This document shows, piece by piece, positions 23,271 to 30,578 of a stretch of DNA of 32,953 nucleotides. The position numbers and the translations under genes are program-made. A model generated the notes under the pieces. The model was not told where the DNA came from and made no database searches. It saw nothing but the letters and a program-made list of their open reading frames with translations. Position 1 is the stretch's first letter. Every line of letters begins with the position of its first letter. Source of the stretch: Acidobacteriaceae bacterium (GTDB lineage: Bacteria > Acidobacteriota > Terriglobia > Terriglobales > Acidobacteriaceae); assembly GCA_025360645.1 (NCBI GenBank), contig JANYBT010000123.1, positions 1-32,953 on the forward strand, read 5' to 3'.

Positions 23271-24143
23271 ATGCGCGCCGCCGTCATCTTCGGGCTGGGA
23301 TGTCCGTCCCGCTCTCTGCATCCCTTTCAGCAAGACTCCGCCACCAGTTGGCAGATCGGCCTCCCCGCGTCTGCCGGCGATTGCGACGCGATCCTGCTGT
23401 TCGGCGGCGATGGCACCCTTCACCGCCATCTCGCCTCGCTAGTCAAGCTCGATCTGCCCGTGCTGATTGTGCCGGCGGGCAGCGGTAACGATTTCGCGCG
23501 CGCACTCCATCTGAAAAATCCGAAAGACTCCCTGGCAGCGTGGCGCTCGTTTGAAGCCGGGGCCGGTAACATCCGCGCCATTGACCTTGGCAAGATCATC
23601 CCGCTGGACTCTCCCGCTCTGGCTCACTACTTCGCCAGCATCGCGGGATGCGGGCTCGACGGCGCGGTGGCCCGTCGCGCCAATGCTCTGCCCCGCTGGC
23701 TGCGTGCCCGCGGTGGATACCTGCTCAGCCTTCCTGGCGCCGTGCGCGCTTTCCAGTTGCAGGCCATGCGCCTCTCCGTTGGCGTCGACAACGGCGATTT
23801 CGAGCTGCACAGCGACGATCCCGCCTTTCTGATCGCCTTCGCCAACTCGCCGGCCTACGGCGACGGCATGAAGGTCGCTCCCCGCGCCCGTCTCGACGAC
23901 GGCCTGCTCGATGTTTGCCGCGTCGGCGATGTCGGCAAGCTCAATCTGCTGCGCCTGTTCCCCACCGTCTATCTGGGACGTCACCTCGGCATTCCGCAAG
24001 TCACATATTTCACCGCCCGCAGTCTTCGTCTGGAGGCCGATACGCCTCTGGACATTTACGCCGACGGCGAATTCGTCTGCCAGACTCCGGTCCAGGTGGA
24101 AATTGCGGACTGCCAATGGAAAGTCATCATTCCCGCAGGGTGA
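23271..24143 (+). CDS. Diacylglycerol/lipid kinase family protein
   Basis: The 290-aa protein belongs to the DAGK catalytic family (YegS/BmrU-like). GGDGT (45-49) is the nucleotide loop and PAGSGNDFAR (68-77) the second signature. DGMKVAPRARLDDGLLDV and DIYADGE in the C-terminal beta-sandwich are typical. Such enzymes phosphorylate lipids such as diacylglycerol, or sphingoid-like bases, at the membrane face; the substrate cannot be read here. The N-terminus is short, with the usual NP.S.G start replaced by IFGLGCPSRSL. ATG 23271 is chosen; TACAAT lies 9 nt before it. Confidence 0.85.
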   Translation: MRAAVIFGLGCPSRSLHPFQQDSATSWQIGLPASAGDCDAILLFGGDGTLHRHLASLVKLDLPVLIVPAGSGNDFARALHLKNPKDSLAAWRSFEAGAGNIRAIDLGKIIPLDSPALAHYFASIAGCGLDGAVARRANALPRWLRARGGYLLSLPGAVRAFQLQAMRLSVGVDNGDFELHSDDPAFLIAFANSPAYGDGMKVAPRARLDDGLLDVCRVGDVGKLNLLRLFPTVYLGRHLGIPQVTYFTARSLRLEADTPLDIYADGEFVCQTPVQVEIADCQWKVIIPAG

Positions 24144-24204
24144 CATTGCCCCTCGCCGCGCGTCCCTCTGATATTGTCCTTAGAGCGGTTCCCACTTGGG
24201 GTTT

Positions 24205-25422
24205 ATGGATTCGTCAACACTGCGCAGGATTTTTAAAGCATTTCAATATAGCGATTTCCGCCTGATGTGGATTGGCGCCTGCACCTCCAGCATCGGCACC
24301 TGGATGCAGATCGTGGCCCAGGGCTGGCTCATCTATCGCCTCAGCCATTCCGCTTTCTTGCTCGCGCTCGACCAGTTTCTCGGCGGCATCCCCATATTTT
24401 TGTTCTCGCTGCTGGGCGGCGTGGTCGCGGATCGCATCGAGCGCCGCCGCATTCTTCTCGGTTCCCAGTATTTGCAGTTGGCCAGCGCGGCCACCCTGAC
24501 CGTGCTGGTGGCGACTGGCACCGTGCACGTCTGGCATATCCTGTGCCTCTCGTTTGTCTCTGGCTTCGCGCAGGCCTTCGGCGGCCCCGCCTATCAGGCC
24601 CTGATTCCGACGCTGGTCAAGCGGGAAGACATGCCCAACGCCATCGCGCTAAATTCGATTCAGTTCAACATGGCGGTGATGATTGGTCCCGCGCTGGCCG
24701 GGCAGACCCTGGCCCGCCTGGGTGAGAAATGGTGCTTCGGCCTGAACGCCGTTTCTTTTCTCGCGCCCATTATTTCCCTCTCCCTCATCTCCGCCCGCTT
24801 CCTGCCCGAGAAGACGACCGAGTCCATGCTCAACAGCCTGAAGCAGGGCATCGCATTTGTGCGCAAGCAGCACGCCATGGAAGCGCTCATCGTACTCGCC
24901 TTCTGCATGACCGCTTTGAGCATGTCGATGCGCACTTACATTCCCGTGTTCGTCAAAGACATCTTTCATCGTGGCCCGGAAACCTACGGCAACCTGCTCG
25001 CACTGATGGGCGCCGGTTCGATCTTTGGATCTCTGACCATCGCAGCGATGGGCAATATCCAGCGCAAGGGACGGGTTGCCCTGGTCATGCTCATCTGCCT
25101 GGGCGCGGGGATTTCCGGATTCGGCCTGTCGAAATCGCTGCCTTTCAGTTACGCCATGTTGGTTCTGGTGGGTTTTTCCATGATGGCGGTCTTCGCCACA
25201 GTGAATTCGCTGGTGCAGTTGATCACCACCGACGCCATGCGCGGGCGCGTCATGAGCGTTTACAACTTCGCCTTCCGCGGCGGCATGCCCATGGGCAACC
25301 TCTTGTCGGGATGGCTGGTTCCTCTGCTGACCGCGCCCGTAGTGTTGGGGATCAATGGCATGCTGCTGATTCTGGTGGCTCTCTACTATCTGGTGGTGCA
25401 ACGGCGAGTAGCGGCGCTGTGA
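24205..25422 (+). CDS. MFS transporter (EntS-like exporter group)
   Basis: The 405-aa protein has about 12 membrane helices. FRLMWIGACTSSIGTWMQIVAQGWLIYRL opens helix 1, and GGVVADRIERRRIL is the MFS loop-2/3 motif. The second half begins at MEALIVLAFCMTALSMSMRTYIPVF. TTDAMRGRVMSVYNFAFRGGMPMGNLLSG near the C-terminus is the block found in the enterobactin-exporter-like/DUF894 family. The exported compound is unknown. ATG 24205 is used. A TGaTATTGT at 24170-24178 is a possible extended -10. Its stop overlaps the next gene by 4 nt. Confidence 0.88.
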   Translation: MDSSTLRRIFKAFQYSDFRLMWIGACTSSIGTWMQIVAQGWLIYRLSHSAFLLALDQFLGGIPIFLFSLLGGVVADRIERRRILLGSQYLQLASAATLTVLVATGTVHVWHILCLSFVSGFAQAFGGPAYQALIPTLVKREDMPNAIALNSIQFNMAVMIGPALAGQTLARLGEKWCFGLNAVSFLAPIISLSLISARFLPEKTTESMLNSLKQGIAFVRKQHAMEALIVLAFCMTALSMSMRTYIPVFVKDIFHRGPETYGNLLALMGAGSIFGSLTIAAMGNIQRKGRVALVMLICLGAGISGFGLSKSLPFSYAMLVLVGFSMMAVFATVNSLVQLITTDAMRGRVMSVYNFAFRGGMPMGNLLSGWLVPLLTAPVVLGINGMLLILVALYYLVVQRRVAAL

Positions 25423-26888
25423 GGCAGTGCACGCAGACTGGCGCAGCGCGGCATCGCCGTCGGCTCGCCATATTCCTGATCACCATCAAGCCATTTAGCA
25501 TCTATTTTGGAGTTTTGTTTTGCGCGCTGGCGGCTTCCGGCCAAGTCCGCCCAACCCTTCCCCCAGGCCAGGTGACCGAAGCCGTGCAATGCGCCGCCGA
25601 GCCCGACGAGACCTACTCCCTTTACCTGCCATCGGGGTACACGCCAGCCAGGCCGTGGCCCATCATCTACGCTTTCGATCCGGGAGCGCGGGGCAAGACG
25701 CCGGTGAAACTGTTGCAAGCCGCAGCCGAGAAGTACGGCTACATCGTCGTCGGCTCCAACAACTCGCGCAATTTCGCTATTGCAGAAGCTTCGCGCGCCG
25801 CCAATGCGATGTGGCAGGACACCCATGCACGCTTCCCGATTGATGAGCGGCAAACCTACACCACCGGTTTTTCGGGAGGAGCGCGGGTCGCGGGACTGGT
25901 CGCGTTGCGGTGTGCACCGTGCAAGATTGCGGGAGTGATTGCGCAGGGCGCGGGCTATCCCAATACGGAAAAACCGCCGCAGCCCGATCGCTTGCTCTAT
26001 TACTTGAGCGTGGGCGACCAGGATTTCAACTGGCCGGAAATCGTGGCGGTGCGGCGCGAACGCGAGCAGAGTGGCAGCCCCTACCGCTTTCGCACTTTTG
26101 CCGGCGAGCACCAATGGGCGCCAGCCAGTGTGATGGAAGACGCGGTGGAGTGGATCTACCTGAAGGCCATTCAGGCTGGGTCGCAAGCCAGGGACGAGGC
26201 GTTTCTGGACCGCGCATTGCAGCGCATGCAGGCGGAAGCGGTGGATGCAGAACAGCGGGGCGACGCCATCGCACAACTCAGCGCCTTGCGCTCGCTGGCC
26301 TCCGACTTCCGCGGCCTGCGAGAGGTGAAGGAGTACGAGGCGAAGCTGGCAAAGCTGAAGCCCTCATCCGCGTTGGACAAGGCCTTGAAGAAAGAGCAGG
26401 AGGCGATGGCAAGCCAGGAAGCGATAGTGAGGCCCATCGCGGCACAACTGGCCAACCTGGGCGACGCCGACGACTCTCAACGGCGAGTGTTGCAGTTGAA
26501 CGTCGCCACCGGCATGAGACAGCTCAAGGCGCAGGGCGAGCACTCCAAGGACGCGGACAAGCGCCTGGTGATGCTGCGCGCCGTCAACGACCTGTGGGCG
26601 CAGGGCATCGAAGCCGGACAATCGCGGCTGGAACGCAAAGAGTTCGAGACGGCCGCTCTTTATTTCGGGTTGATGGAAGACATTGCGCCGTCCGAACCCT
26701 GGCCCTCTCTGTTACTGGCCGAGACGCGGGTAGCGGAGGGCAACAAAAAGCAAGCGTTGAAAGACCTTCGCGAAGCAGTGAAGCGCGGGCTGAAGAATCC
26801 AGAAGTGCTGGAGCGAGACCCGGACCTGCAGCCCTTGCGCGCAGACCCGGAGTTTCAGAAGATCGTGGAAGGGATGAAAAAAGAGTAG
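25419..26888 (+). CDS. Secreted alpha/beta hydrolase with helical C-terminal domain
   Basis: The 489-aa frame starts at a GTG overlapping the MFS stop (GTGA). Its N-terminus has RHRRR followed by a hydrophobic stretch (FLITIKPFSIYFGVLFCALAASG), a plausible signal peptide ending near ASGQ. Residues about 55-245 resemble an esterase/PHB-depolymerase-like hydrolase: YSLYLPSGYTPARPWPIIYAFDPGARG, the nucleophile elbow GFSGGA, SVGDQDFN, and a late GEHQW that may carry the catalytic His. The remaining 240 residues are helical and charged and end in TPR-like sequence (ALYFGLMEDIAP and LAETRVAEGNKKQALKDL). The substrate is unknown. The frame is open far upstream, across the MFS gene, but that is a shadow. 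Co-transcription with the exporter is likely. Confidence 0.75.
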   Translation: MRQCTQTGAARHRRRLAIFLITIKPFSIYFGVLFCALAASGQVRPTLPPGQVTEAVQCAAEPDETYSLYLPSGYTPARPWPIIYAFDPGARGKTPVKLLQAAAEKYGYIVVGSNNSRNFAIAEASRAANAMWQDTHARFPIDERQTYTTGFSGGARVAGLVALRCAPCKIAGVIAQGAGYPNTEKPPQPDRLLYYLSVGDQDFNWPEIVAVRREREQSGSPYRFRTFAGEHQWAPASVMEDAVEWIYLKAIQAGSQARDEAFLDRALQRMQAEAVDAEQRGDAIAQLSALRSLASDFRGLREVKEYEAKLAKLKPSSALDKALKKEQEAMASQEAIVRPIAAQLANLGDADDSQRRVLQLNVATGMRQLKAQGEHSKDADKRLVMLRAVNDLWAQGIEAGQSRLERKEFETAALYFGLMEDIAPSEPWPSLLLAETRVAEGNKKQALKDLREAVKRGLKNPEVLERDPDLQPLRADPEFQKIVEGMKKE

Positions 26889-27054
26889 GGGGCGGTATCG
26901 AGTGAGCGATGGTGCATCGTCGTCACCTTGCAAAAACCGCAGGGTGGGGCACCCTTCGGCATAACTCGATCCTCCCGAGGTCATCCGAATTCAATTGCCA
27001 ATTCTCCTTGCTCACAAGTTCCTTCACGCTCACTAATCGAATGGCTTTGCCCGC

Positions 27055-27128
27055 TTGGGGCGGACGCCCCCGGCCGCCGCGGTTGGGGTTGCTTTTGCCA
27101 GCGGCGGACAGGAGTGTCTGGCCTGCAC
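27055..27128 (+). repeat. REP-like element pair in the efp upstream region
   Basis: GCGGCGGACAGGAGTGTCT at 27101-27119, followed by GGCCTGCAC, belongs to the dispersed family also at 29541, 32394, 32516 and 32611. A degenerate opposite-strand partner, GGGGCGGACGCCCCC then GGCCGCCGCGG, lies at 27057-27082. The 26889-27274 gap otherwise holds a CGATG-GTG-CATCG hairpin near 26908 and the efp leader; no gene is seen. Confidence 0.65.
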
Positions 27129-27132
27129 CGTG

Positions 27133-27138
27133 TAGAAT
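27133..27138 (+). promoter_or_regulatory. Candidate -10 box for efp
   Basis: TAGAAT lies right after the repeat end. No good -35 is present at 16-18 nt. If used, the efp leader would be about 130 nt. Confidence 0.3.
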
Positions 27139-27182
27139 ATGAGTTCGGTCTTCGCACTGCGGCGAAAGCCTGTCCTGAACGC

Positions 27183-27244
27183 AATCGTCGGTACGATTCG
27201 CGGATTTTCCGCAGGCTATGGCGAGGGTCTGAGGTACCAGACCC
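27183..27244 (+). promoter_or_regulatory. Structured leader of efp (three hairpins)
   Basis: Perfect short stems occur in order: AATCG/CGATT (27183-27187 with 27194-27198), GCGGA/TCCGC (27200-27204 with 27208-27212), and GGGTCTG/CAGACCC (27225-27231 with 27238-27244). AAGGAG follows about 13 nt before the efp ATG. The piece CCTGTCCTGAACGCAATCG resembles a widespread bacterial repeat, so part of the structure may be repeat-derived. Confidence 0.4.
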
Positions 27245-27274
27245 GAACAGTTCCTAAGGAGAGTTGAATCCGCA

Positions 27275-27835
27275 ATGTCTATCCCCGCCACCCAGCTACG
27301 CCCGGGCATGATCATCAAGCACAATAACGAACTACATTCGGTGTTCAGCGTGGAACACCGGACGCCTGGCAACCTGCGGGCGTTCATCCAGGCCAAGTTA
27401 CGCAACCTGCGTACCGGGGCCATGTTTGAGCACCGTTTCCGCTCGCCCGACCCCATCGAACGGGTGGTGGTGGACGACGTGGATATGGAATATCTCTACA
27501 GCGACGGCGACGACTACTACTTCATGAACACCCTGAACTTCGAGCAGACCAACCTGACGCGGGAGATTCTGGGCGACAGCGTGGATTACCTGACCGCGAA
27601 CCTGCAAATCAAAGTGGAGTTCTTTGACGGCAAGGCGGTGGGCATTGAACTGCCGCAGACCGTGGAATTGACCGTGATCCAGACCGAGCCGGGGATCAAG
27701 AGCGCCACCGCATCCAGCGTCAGCAAGCCGGCCAAGACGGAAACCGGCCTGGTGGTGCAGGTGCCGCCGTTCATCAATGAGGGCGAGAAGATCAAAGTGG
27801 ACACCTCCGATGGGGCCTACCTCTCGAGAGCCTGA
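27275..27835 (+). CDS. efp: Translation elongation factor P (PGNLR loop)
   Basis: EF-P rescues ribosomes stalled at polyproline by reaching the P site. The 186-aa protein has three beta-barrels: an N-terminal KOW-like domain (1-65), a middle OB domain (67-125) and a C-terminal OB domain ending VQVPPFINEGEKIKVDTSDGAYLSRA, the EF-P signature. At the tip of the first domain, where E. coli has PGKGQ with modified Lys34, this protein has PGNLRAF (31-37), with Asn33 in the lysine position and Arg at 35. Lysylation by EpmA is therefore not expected; modification, if any, would be different. It has an AAGGAG site and its own leader. Confidence 0.93.
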   Translation: MSIPATQLRPGMIIKHNNELHSVFSVEHRTPGNLRAFIQAKLRNLRTGAMFEHRFRSPDPIERVVVDDVDMEYLYSDGDDYYFMNTLNFEQTNLTREILGDSVDYLTANLQIKVEFFDGKAVGIELPQTVELTVIQTEPGIKSATASSVSKPAKTETGLVVQVPPFINEGEKIKVDTSDGAYLSRA

Positions 27836-27837
27836 AA

Positions 27838-28172
27838 CATTTGGTAATTTAATAATTTGGTAATTTGGTAATTTGGTAATTTGAAAACTCCCCAGGCTGG
27901 ATTTGGTGGTTTGGCAATTTAAGATTTCCAAGCTGATTTGGAAGTTTCGTAATTTAACGATTCCAGCGGCTGGTTTAGCAGTTGGGTTACCAGATGAGTT
28001 GCAACCTTGACCCCATCAGCTCGGGGTTTTTAAATTACAAAATTACCAAATTACCCAATGCCTCGCGCTGGTTCAAGTCGAATTGGTACCAGATGAGTTG
28101 CAAGGTTGACCCCATCAGCTCGGAATTTTTAAATTACAAAATTGCCAAATTACTAAATTACCCAATTACCAA
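27838..28172 (+). repeat. AATTTGGT-word inverted array with duplicated 99-bp core
   Basis: The left arm (27838-27883) repeats TAATTTGG; the right-hand parts repeat AAATTACC. A perfect 13-nt inverted match is 27854-27866 with 28040-28052. Between them a unit with TACCAGATGAGTTGCAA and TTGACCCCATCAGCTCGG occurs twice (27988-28024 and 28087-28123), period 99. Each unit ends in ACAAAATT(A/G)CCAAATTAC followed by (A/C)AATGCC, and the second CAATTACCAAATGCC supplies the acyP start codon. No gene lies here. Confidence 0.85.
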
Positions 28173-28463
28173 ATGCCTTCGTCTCTCCTAGCTCGCCGTT
28201 TTGTAGTGCGCGGGCGTGTGCAAGGAGTAGGCTTCCGGTGGTTTGTGGAGCGGGAAGCGCACATCCTCGACATCGCGGGCTGGGTGCGCAACAACTCGGA
28301 CGGATCGGTTGAGGTACTGGCCATGGGGACACACGAGCAGTTGGCGGGGTTGCGGTCGCGGCTGCGTGAAGGATCGCGAGCGGCGCGGGTGGACGACGTC
28401 CAGGAGTCGGAAGCCGAGCCGGTAGCGGGACTGAAAGCATTTCGAATCGAAGGAGCCTGGTGA
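28173..28463 (+). CDS. acyP: Acylphosphatase
   Basis: This 96-aa enzyme hydrolyses acyl phosphates. The catalytic Arg is in VRGRVQGVGFRWFV, and the catalytic Asn in GWVRNNSDGSVEVLA; both are intact. Length is typical. The ATG lies at the edge of the preceding repeat array, and no Shine-Dalgarno sequence is visible. The next gene, apt, begins immediately after the stop (TGAGTG), so the two are probably one transcript. Confidence 0.93.
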   Translation: MPSSLLARRFVVRGRVQGVGFRWFVEREAHILDIAGWVRNNSDGSVEVLAMGTHEQLAGLRSRLREGSRAARVDDVQESEAEPVAGLKAFRIEGAW

Positions 28464-29009
28464 GTGAACCCAAGAACTGAGTTCGATGGCGCTGGCCTGA
28501 AGAAGCTGATCCGGGAGATTCCGGATTTCCCCAAGCCAGGCATCTTGTTTTACGACATCACCACCCTGTTGAAAGACAAGACCGGGTTTGCCATGCTAAT
28601 TGACGAGCTGGCGCACCACTACACCGGGAAAGGGATTGACCTGGTGCTGGGGATGGAGGCGCGCGGATTCATCTTTGCGCCGGTGCTGGCGTACCGTTTG
28701 AATGCAGGGTTTGTGCCGGTAAGGAAGCCAGGGAAACTTCCCGCGGAGACCGCGAAGTTCGATTACGCGCTCGAGTATGGGACCAACACGCTGGAGATCC
28801 ACAAGGATGCGATCCAGAAGGGCCAGCGAGTGATTATTGTGGATGACTTGCTAGCGACGGGAGGCACTGCGGAAGCTACGGCGAAGCTGGCGCTCGGCTT
28901 GGGAGCGGAAATTGCTGGCCTGGCATTCGTCGTGGAACTGGATTTTCTCCATGGCCGTGACAAGCTAACGCAGTACGACGTGCTTTCGCTACTGCACTAT
29001 GACAAATAG
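28464..29009 (+). CDS. apt: Adenine phosphoribosyltransferase
   Basis: Apt salvages adenine to AMP using PRPP. The 181-aa protein has [16 protein letters not shown] (21-36), [15 protein letters not shown] (63-77) and the PRPP loop [16 protein letters not shown] (123-138), where the two Asp residues and GGT are intact. The start is GTG with AAGGAGCC upstream inside acyP. It ends 18 nt before a convergent microprotein frame. Confidence 0.95.
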   Translation: MNPRTEFDGAGLKKLIREIPDFPKPGILFYDITTLLKDKTGFAMLIDELAHHYTGKGIDLVLGMEARGFIFAPVLAYRLNAGFVPVRKPGKLPAETAKFDYALEYGTNTLEIHKDAIQKGQRVIIVDDLLATGGTAEATAKLALGLGAEIAGLAFVVELDFLHGRDKLTQYDVLSLLHYDK

Positions 29010-29027
29010 AGCTCGCGACAAATAGGG

Positions 29028-29165
29028 TTAGCGATGTAGCGCCACCGTGATCGCGTGAACGGCTCCGATCCACATACCAAAACTCGCGGCAAAGGCACCG
29101 GTAATCCCCAGCAACGCCGACCAGTTGAAGGCTCCGTCTTCGATTCGAACCACTCGTTTGCCCAT
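29028..29165 (-). CDS. Possible 45-aa single-pass membrane microprotein
   Basis: A short frame begins ATG GGC AAA CGA and reads MGKRVVRIEDGAFNWSALL, then GITGAFAASFGMWIGAVHAITVALHR. It has a basic and acidic head and one hydrophobic helix with glycines. AGGA lies very close to the ATG and AAAGGG about 10 nt before it, so the site is usable. The residue composition is protein-like, unlike the other frames here. I do not recognise a family. Confidence 0.5.
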   Translation of the reverse strand: MGKRVVRIEDGAFNWSALLGITGAFAASFGMWIGAVHAITVALHR

Positions 29166-29540
29166 GATCCTGGGTCCCTTTCTCTGCCCATCGATAGTAC
29201 GACAGCACTAACAATTGGATGCAAACTATCACGGGTTTGCTGCCTGCGGAATGGCGAGTAAGGTGCTGCCGCTCCGCTGAAGCATATGAACCCCGCTTGT
29301 CTGAAAGTGTTGCACGCGAGTTGCCGAAATCGTTGGCGTATGCAAGTTATTGATTTACAACGGTGTTGGCGCAGGAGGGTGGCTGTGGGGAGAGGAAATT
29401 CTTGACGTAGAGGAGTAGAAAACTCGCGGTTCGCGGAACCATCGCGACGAAAAGCAAAACCGCCGCGCCAAAAAGTAGAAAGCGCGGTTCCGCTCACCGT
29501 GGCTGCTCCGGCTGCCGTTGTCGATGCTCTTGATTGCGAG

Positions 29541-29620
29541 TGTAGGGCGGACACTCTTGTCCGCCGCCGTTGCCGTTGCTCTTGATTTCTGAGACCGAGC
29601 ATCAAGATCAAAAACAAAAG
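29541..29620 (+). repeat. REP-like element copy
   Basis: TGTAGGGCGGACACTCTTG then TCCGCCGCCG (29541-29569) is the reverse complement of the 32516 and 27101 copies. It is followed by TTGCTCTTGATTTCTGAG and ATCAAGATCAAAAAC, which recur in altered form at 32440-32610. The 29166-29693 gap has a GGTTC/GAACC stem near 29420 and no believable gene. Confidence 0.75.
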
Positions 29621-29693
29621 AAGAGCGCGATGGGCAGCGAGGTCCGCAGCCTCAACATGCGAAGAGCGGCGAGCGAGCGAGCGGAGGACCCCT

Positions 29694-30260
29694 TTAGCGA
29701 GAAGATCCTGGGGTGTCGTCCCCGCCTCGACCTTGACCGACTGGCGGCGCAACCCCAGTCGACTTCTGCCAGAAATCTTTGGCGGCGGGCGGAAGTTTCT
29801 GGGTGCGGGTGAGGAAGGCCGCGATCTTCCACATGTCAGGCTCAGTCAGGACGTTCTCCCACGCCGGCATGGCGGTGTAGCGGATGCCGGTGCGAGTGAG
29901 AAAAAAGACCTGCCACTCGGGATCGTCCACGCCGCGCAGAATGAGCTGGGGCGGCGGCGGATAAAAATTCTTGGCCAAAGGCGAGGGCTTCAAATCGAGT
30001 CCGCCATGGCAGAGGGCGCAGTTCATGGTGTAGAGCTTCATGCCATCGATCAGGTTGTCGTCGGTCGGGGGCACGGGACTGTTCAGATGAGGGGCATGAC
30101 GATCAATGGAGGCGTCGAGAGCGGTGTTGGCAATTCGCATCTCGATGCGCGGAGGAGCTACGTTGGCCCGGCTGGGGAAAAAACCGAGTAGCAGCAATCC
30201 GAGACCGCCGAACGCCAGAACCGCGAGCGTACCTAAGATGCCGAGGACGAAGTTGCGCAT
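29694..30260 (-). CDS. Monohaem c-type cytochrome
   Basis: The 188-aa protein has an N-terminal membrane anchor (residues 5-27) and a periplasmic class-I cytochrome c domain. The haem site is CALCH (81-85) and the likely axial methionine is M131 in TAMPAWE. WKIAAFLTRTQKLP closes the fold. The C-terminal tail is glycine-rich. Such anchored cytochromes pass electrons to oxidases or dehydrogenases; the partner is not in the window. GGAGG lies 5 nt before the ATG. Confidence 0.9.
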   Translation of the reverse strand: MRNFVLGILGTLAVLAFGGLGLLLLGFFPSRANVAPPRIEMRIANTALDASIDRHAPHLNSPVPPTDDNLIDGMKLYTMNCALCHGGLDLKPSPLAKNFYPPPPQLILRGVDDPEWQVFFLTRTGIRYTAMPAWENVLTEPDMWKIAAFLTRTQKLPPAAKDFWQKSTGVAPPVGQGRGGDDTPGSSR

Positions 30261-30299
30261 GAAACCTCCGGAACAATAAGGGACCGACCAGCGGTCGGA

Positions 30300-30578
30300 T
30301 TAGAACTCATCCACGGGCGCAGTTTCACGCAGGATGGCCAGAGCACTCTCCGCTTCCGATTCCCTCACCTGCAATCGAATCCCACCCAGTATATGCGCGT
30401 GCCAGCCTCCGATGCGCATCATGTGCTCATTGAGCGCGAAGCATTCCACTCCGGCGGATTCCAGGCGAGTGCGGGCGAGCAGGAATTCGGGCTCGCTGTG
30501 AAAGGAAGCGATGGTGACCAGGCTCTCGTAAGTTTCCTCTTCGAGGCCGGCGGATAGATCCCGCGGGTCAATAGGCAT
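30300..30578 (-). CDS. DUF2007-type putative signal-transducing protein
   Basis: The 92-aa protein has YESLVTIASFHSEPEFLLARTRLESAGVECFALNE (split as usual) followed by GGIRLQVRESEAESALAIL, the pattern of the DUF2007 ferredoxin-like domain. Molecular role is unknown. The ATG at 30578 overlaps the end of pdhB by 11 nt, so it is likely co-translated with it. The longer reading frame upstream is a shadow of pdhB. Confidence 0.8.
   Translation of the reverse strand: MPIDPRDLSAGLEEETYESLVTIASFHSEPEFLLARTRLESAGVECFALNEHMMRIGGWHAHILGGIRLQVRESEAESALAILRETAPVDEF

Noticed and set aside
24729-25418. Long upstream extension of the esterase frame
   Set aside because: It runs inside the MFS gene in a second frame; composition (His, Arg, Pro and Gly rich) is that of a GC-rich shadow.
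26928-27257. Frame ending in CPERNRR-type sequence before efp
   Set aside because: This peptide is the usual spurious translation of a widespread bacterial repeat (CCTGTCCTGA type).
28070-28092. tRNA-like T-arm (GGTTCAAGTCGAATT with ACCA after it)
   Set aside because: The T-stem does not pair and there is no acceptor, D or anticodon arm upstream; it is part of the 99-bp repeat.
2014-28172. CRISPR array
   Set aside because: Repeats are degenerate, without regular unique spacers, and no cas genes are present.
28997-29752. 251-codon minus-strand frame
   Set aside because: Serine/arginine-rich with no domain pattern; it crosses a REP-like copy and overlaps the end of the cytochrome c gene.
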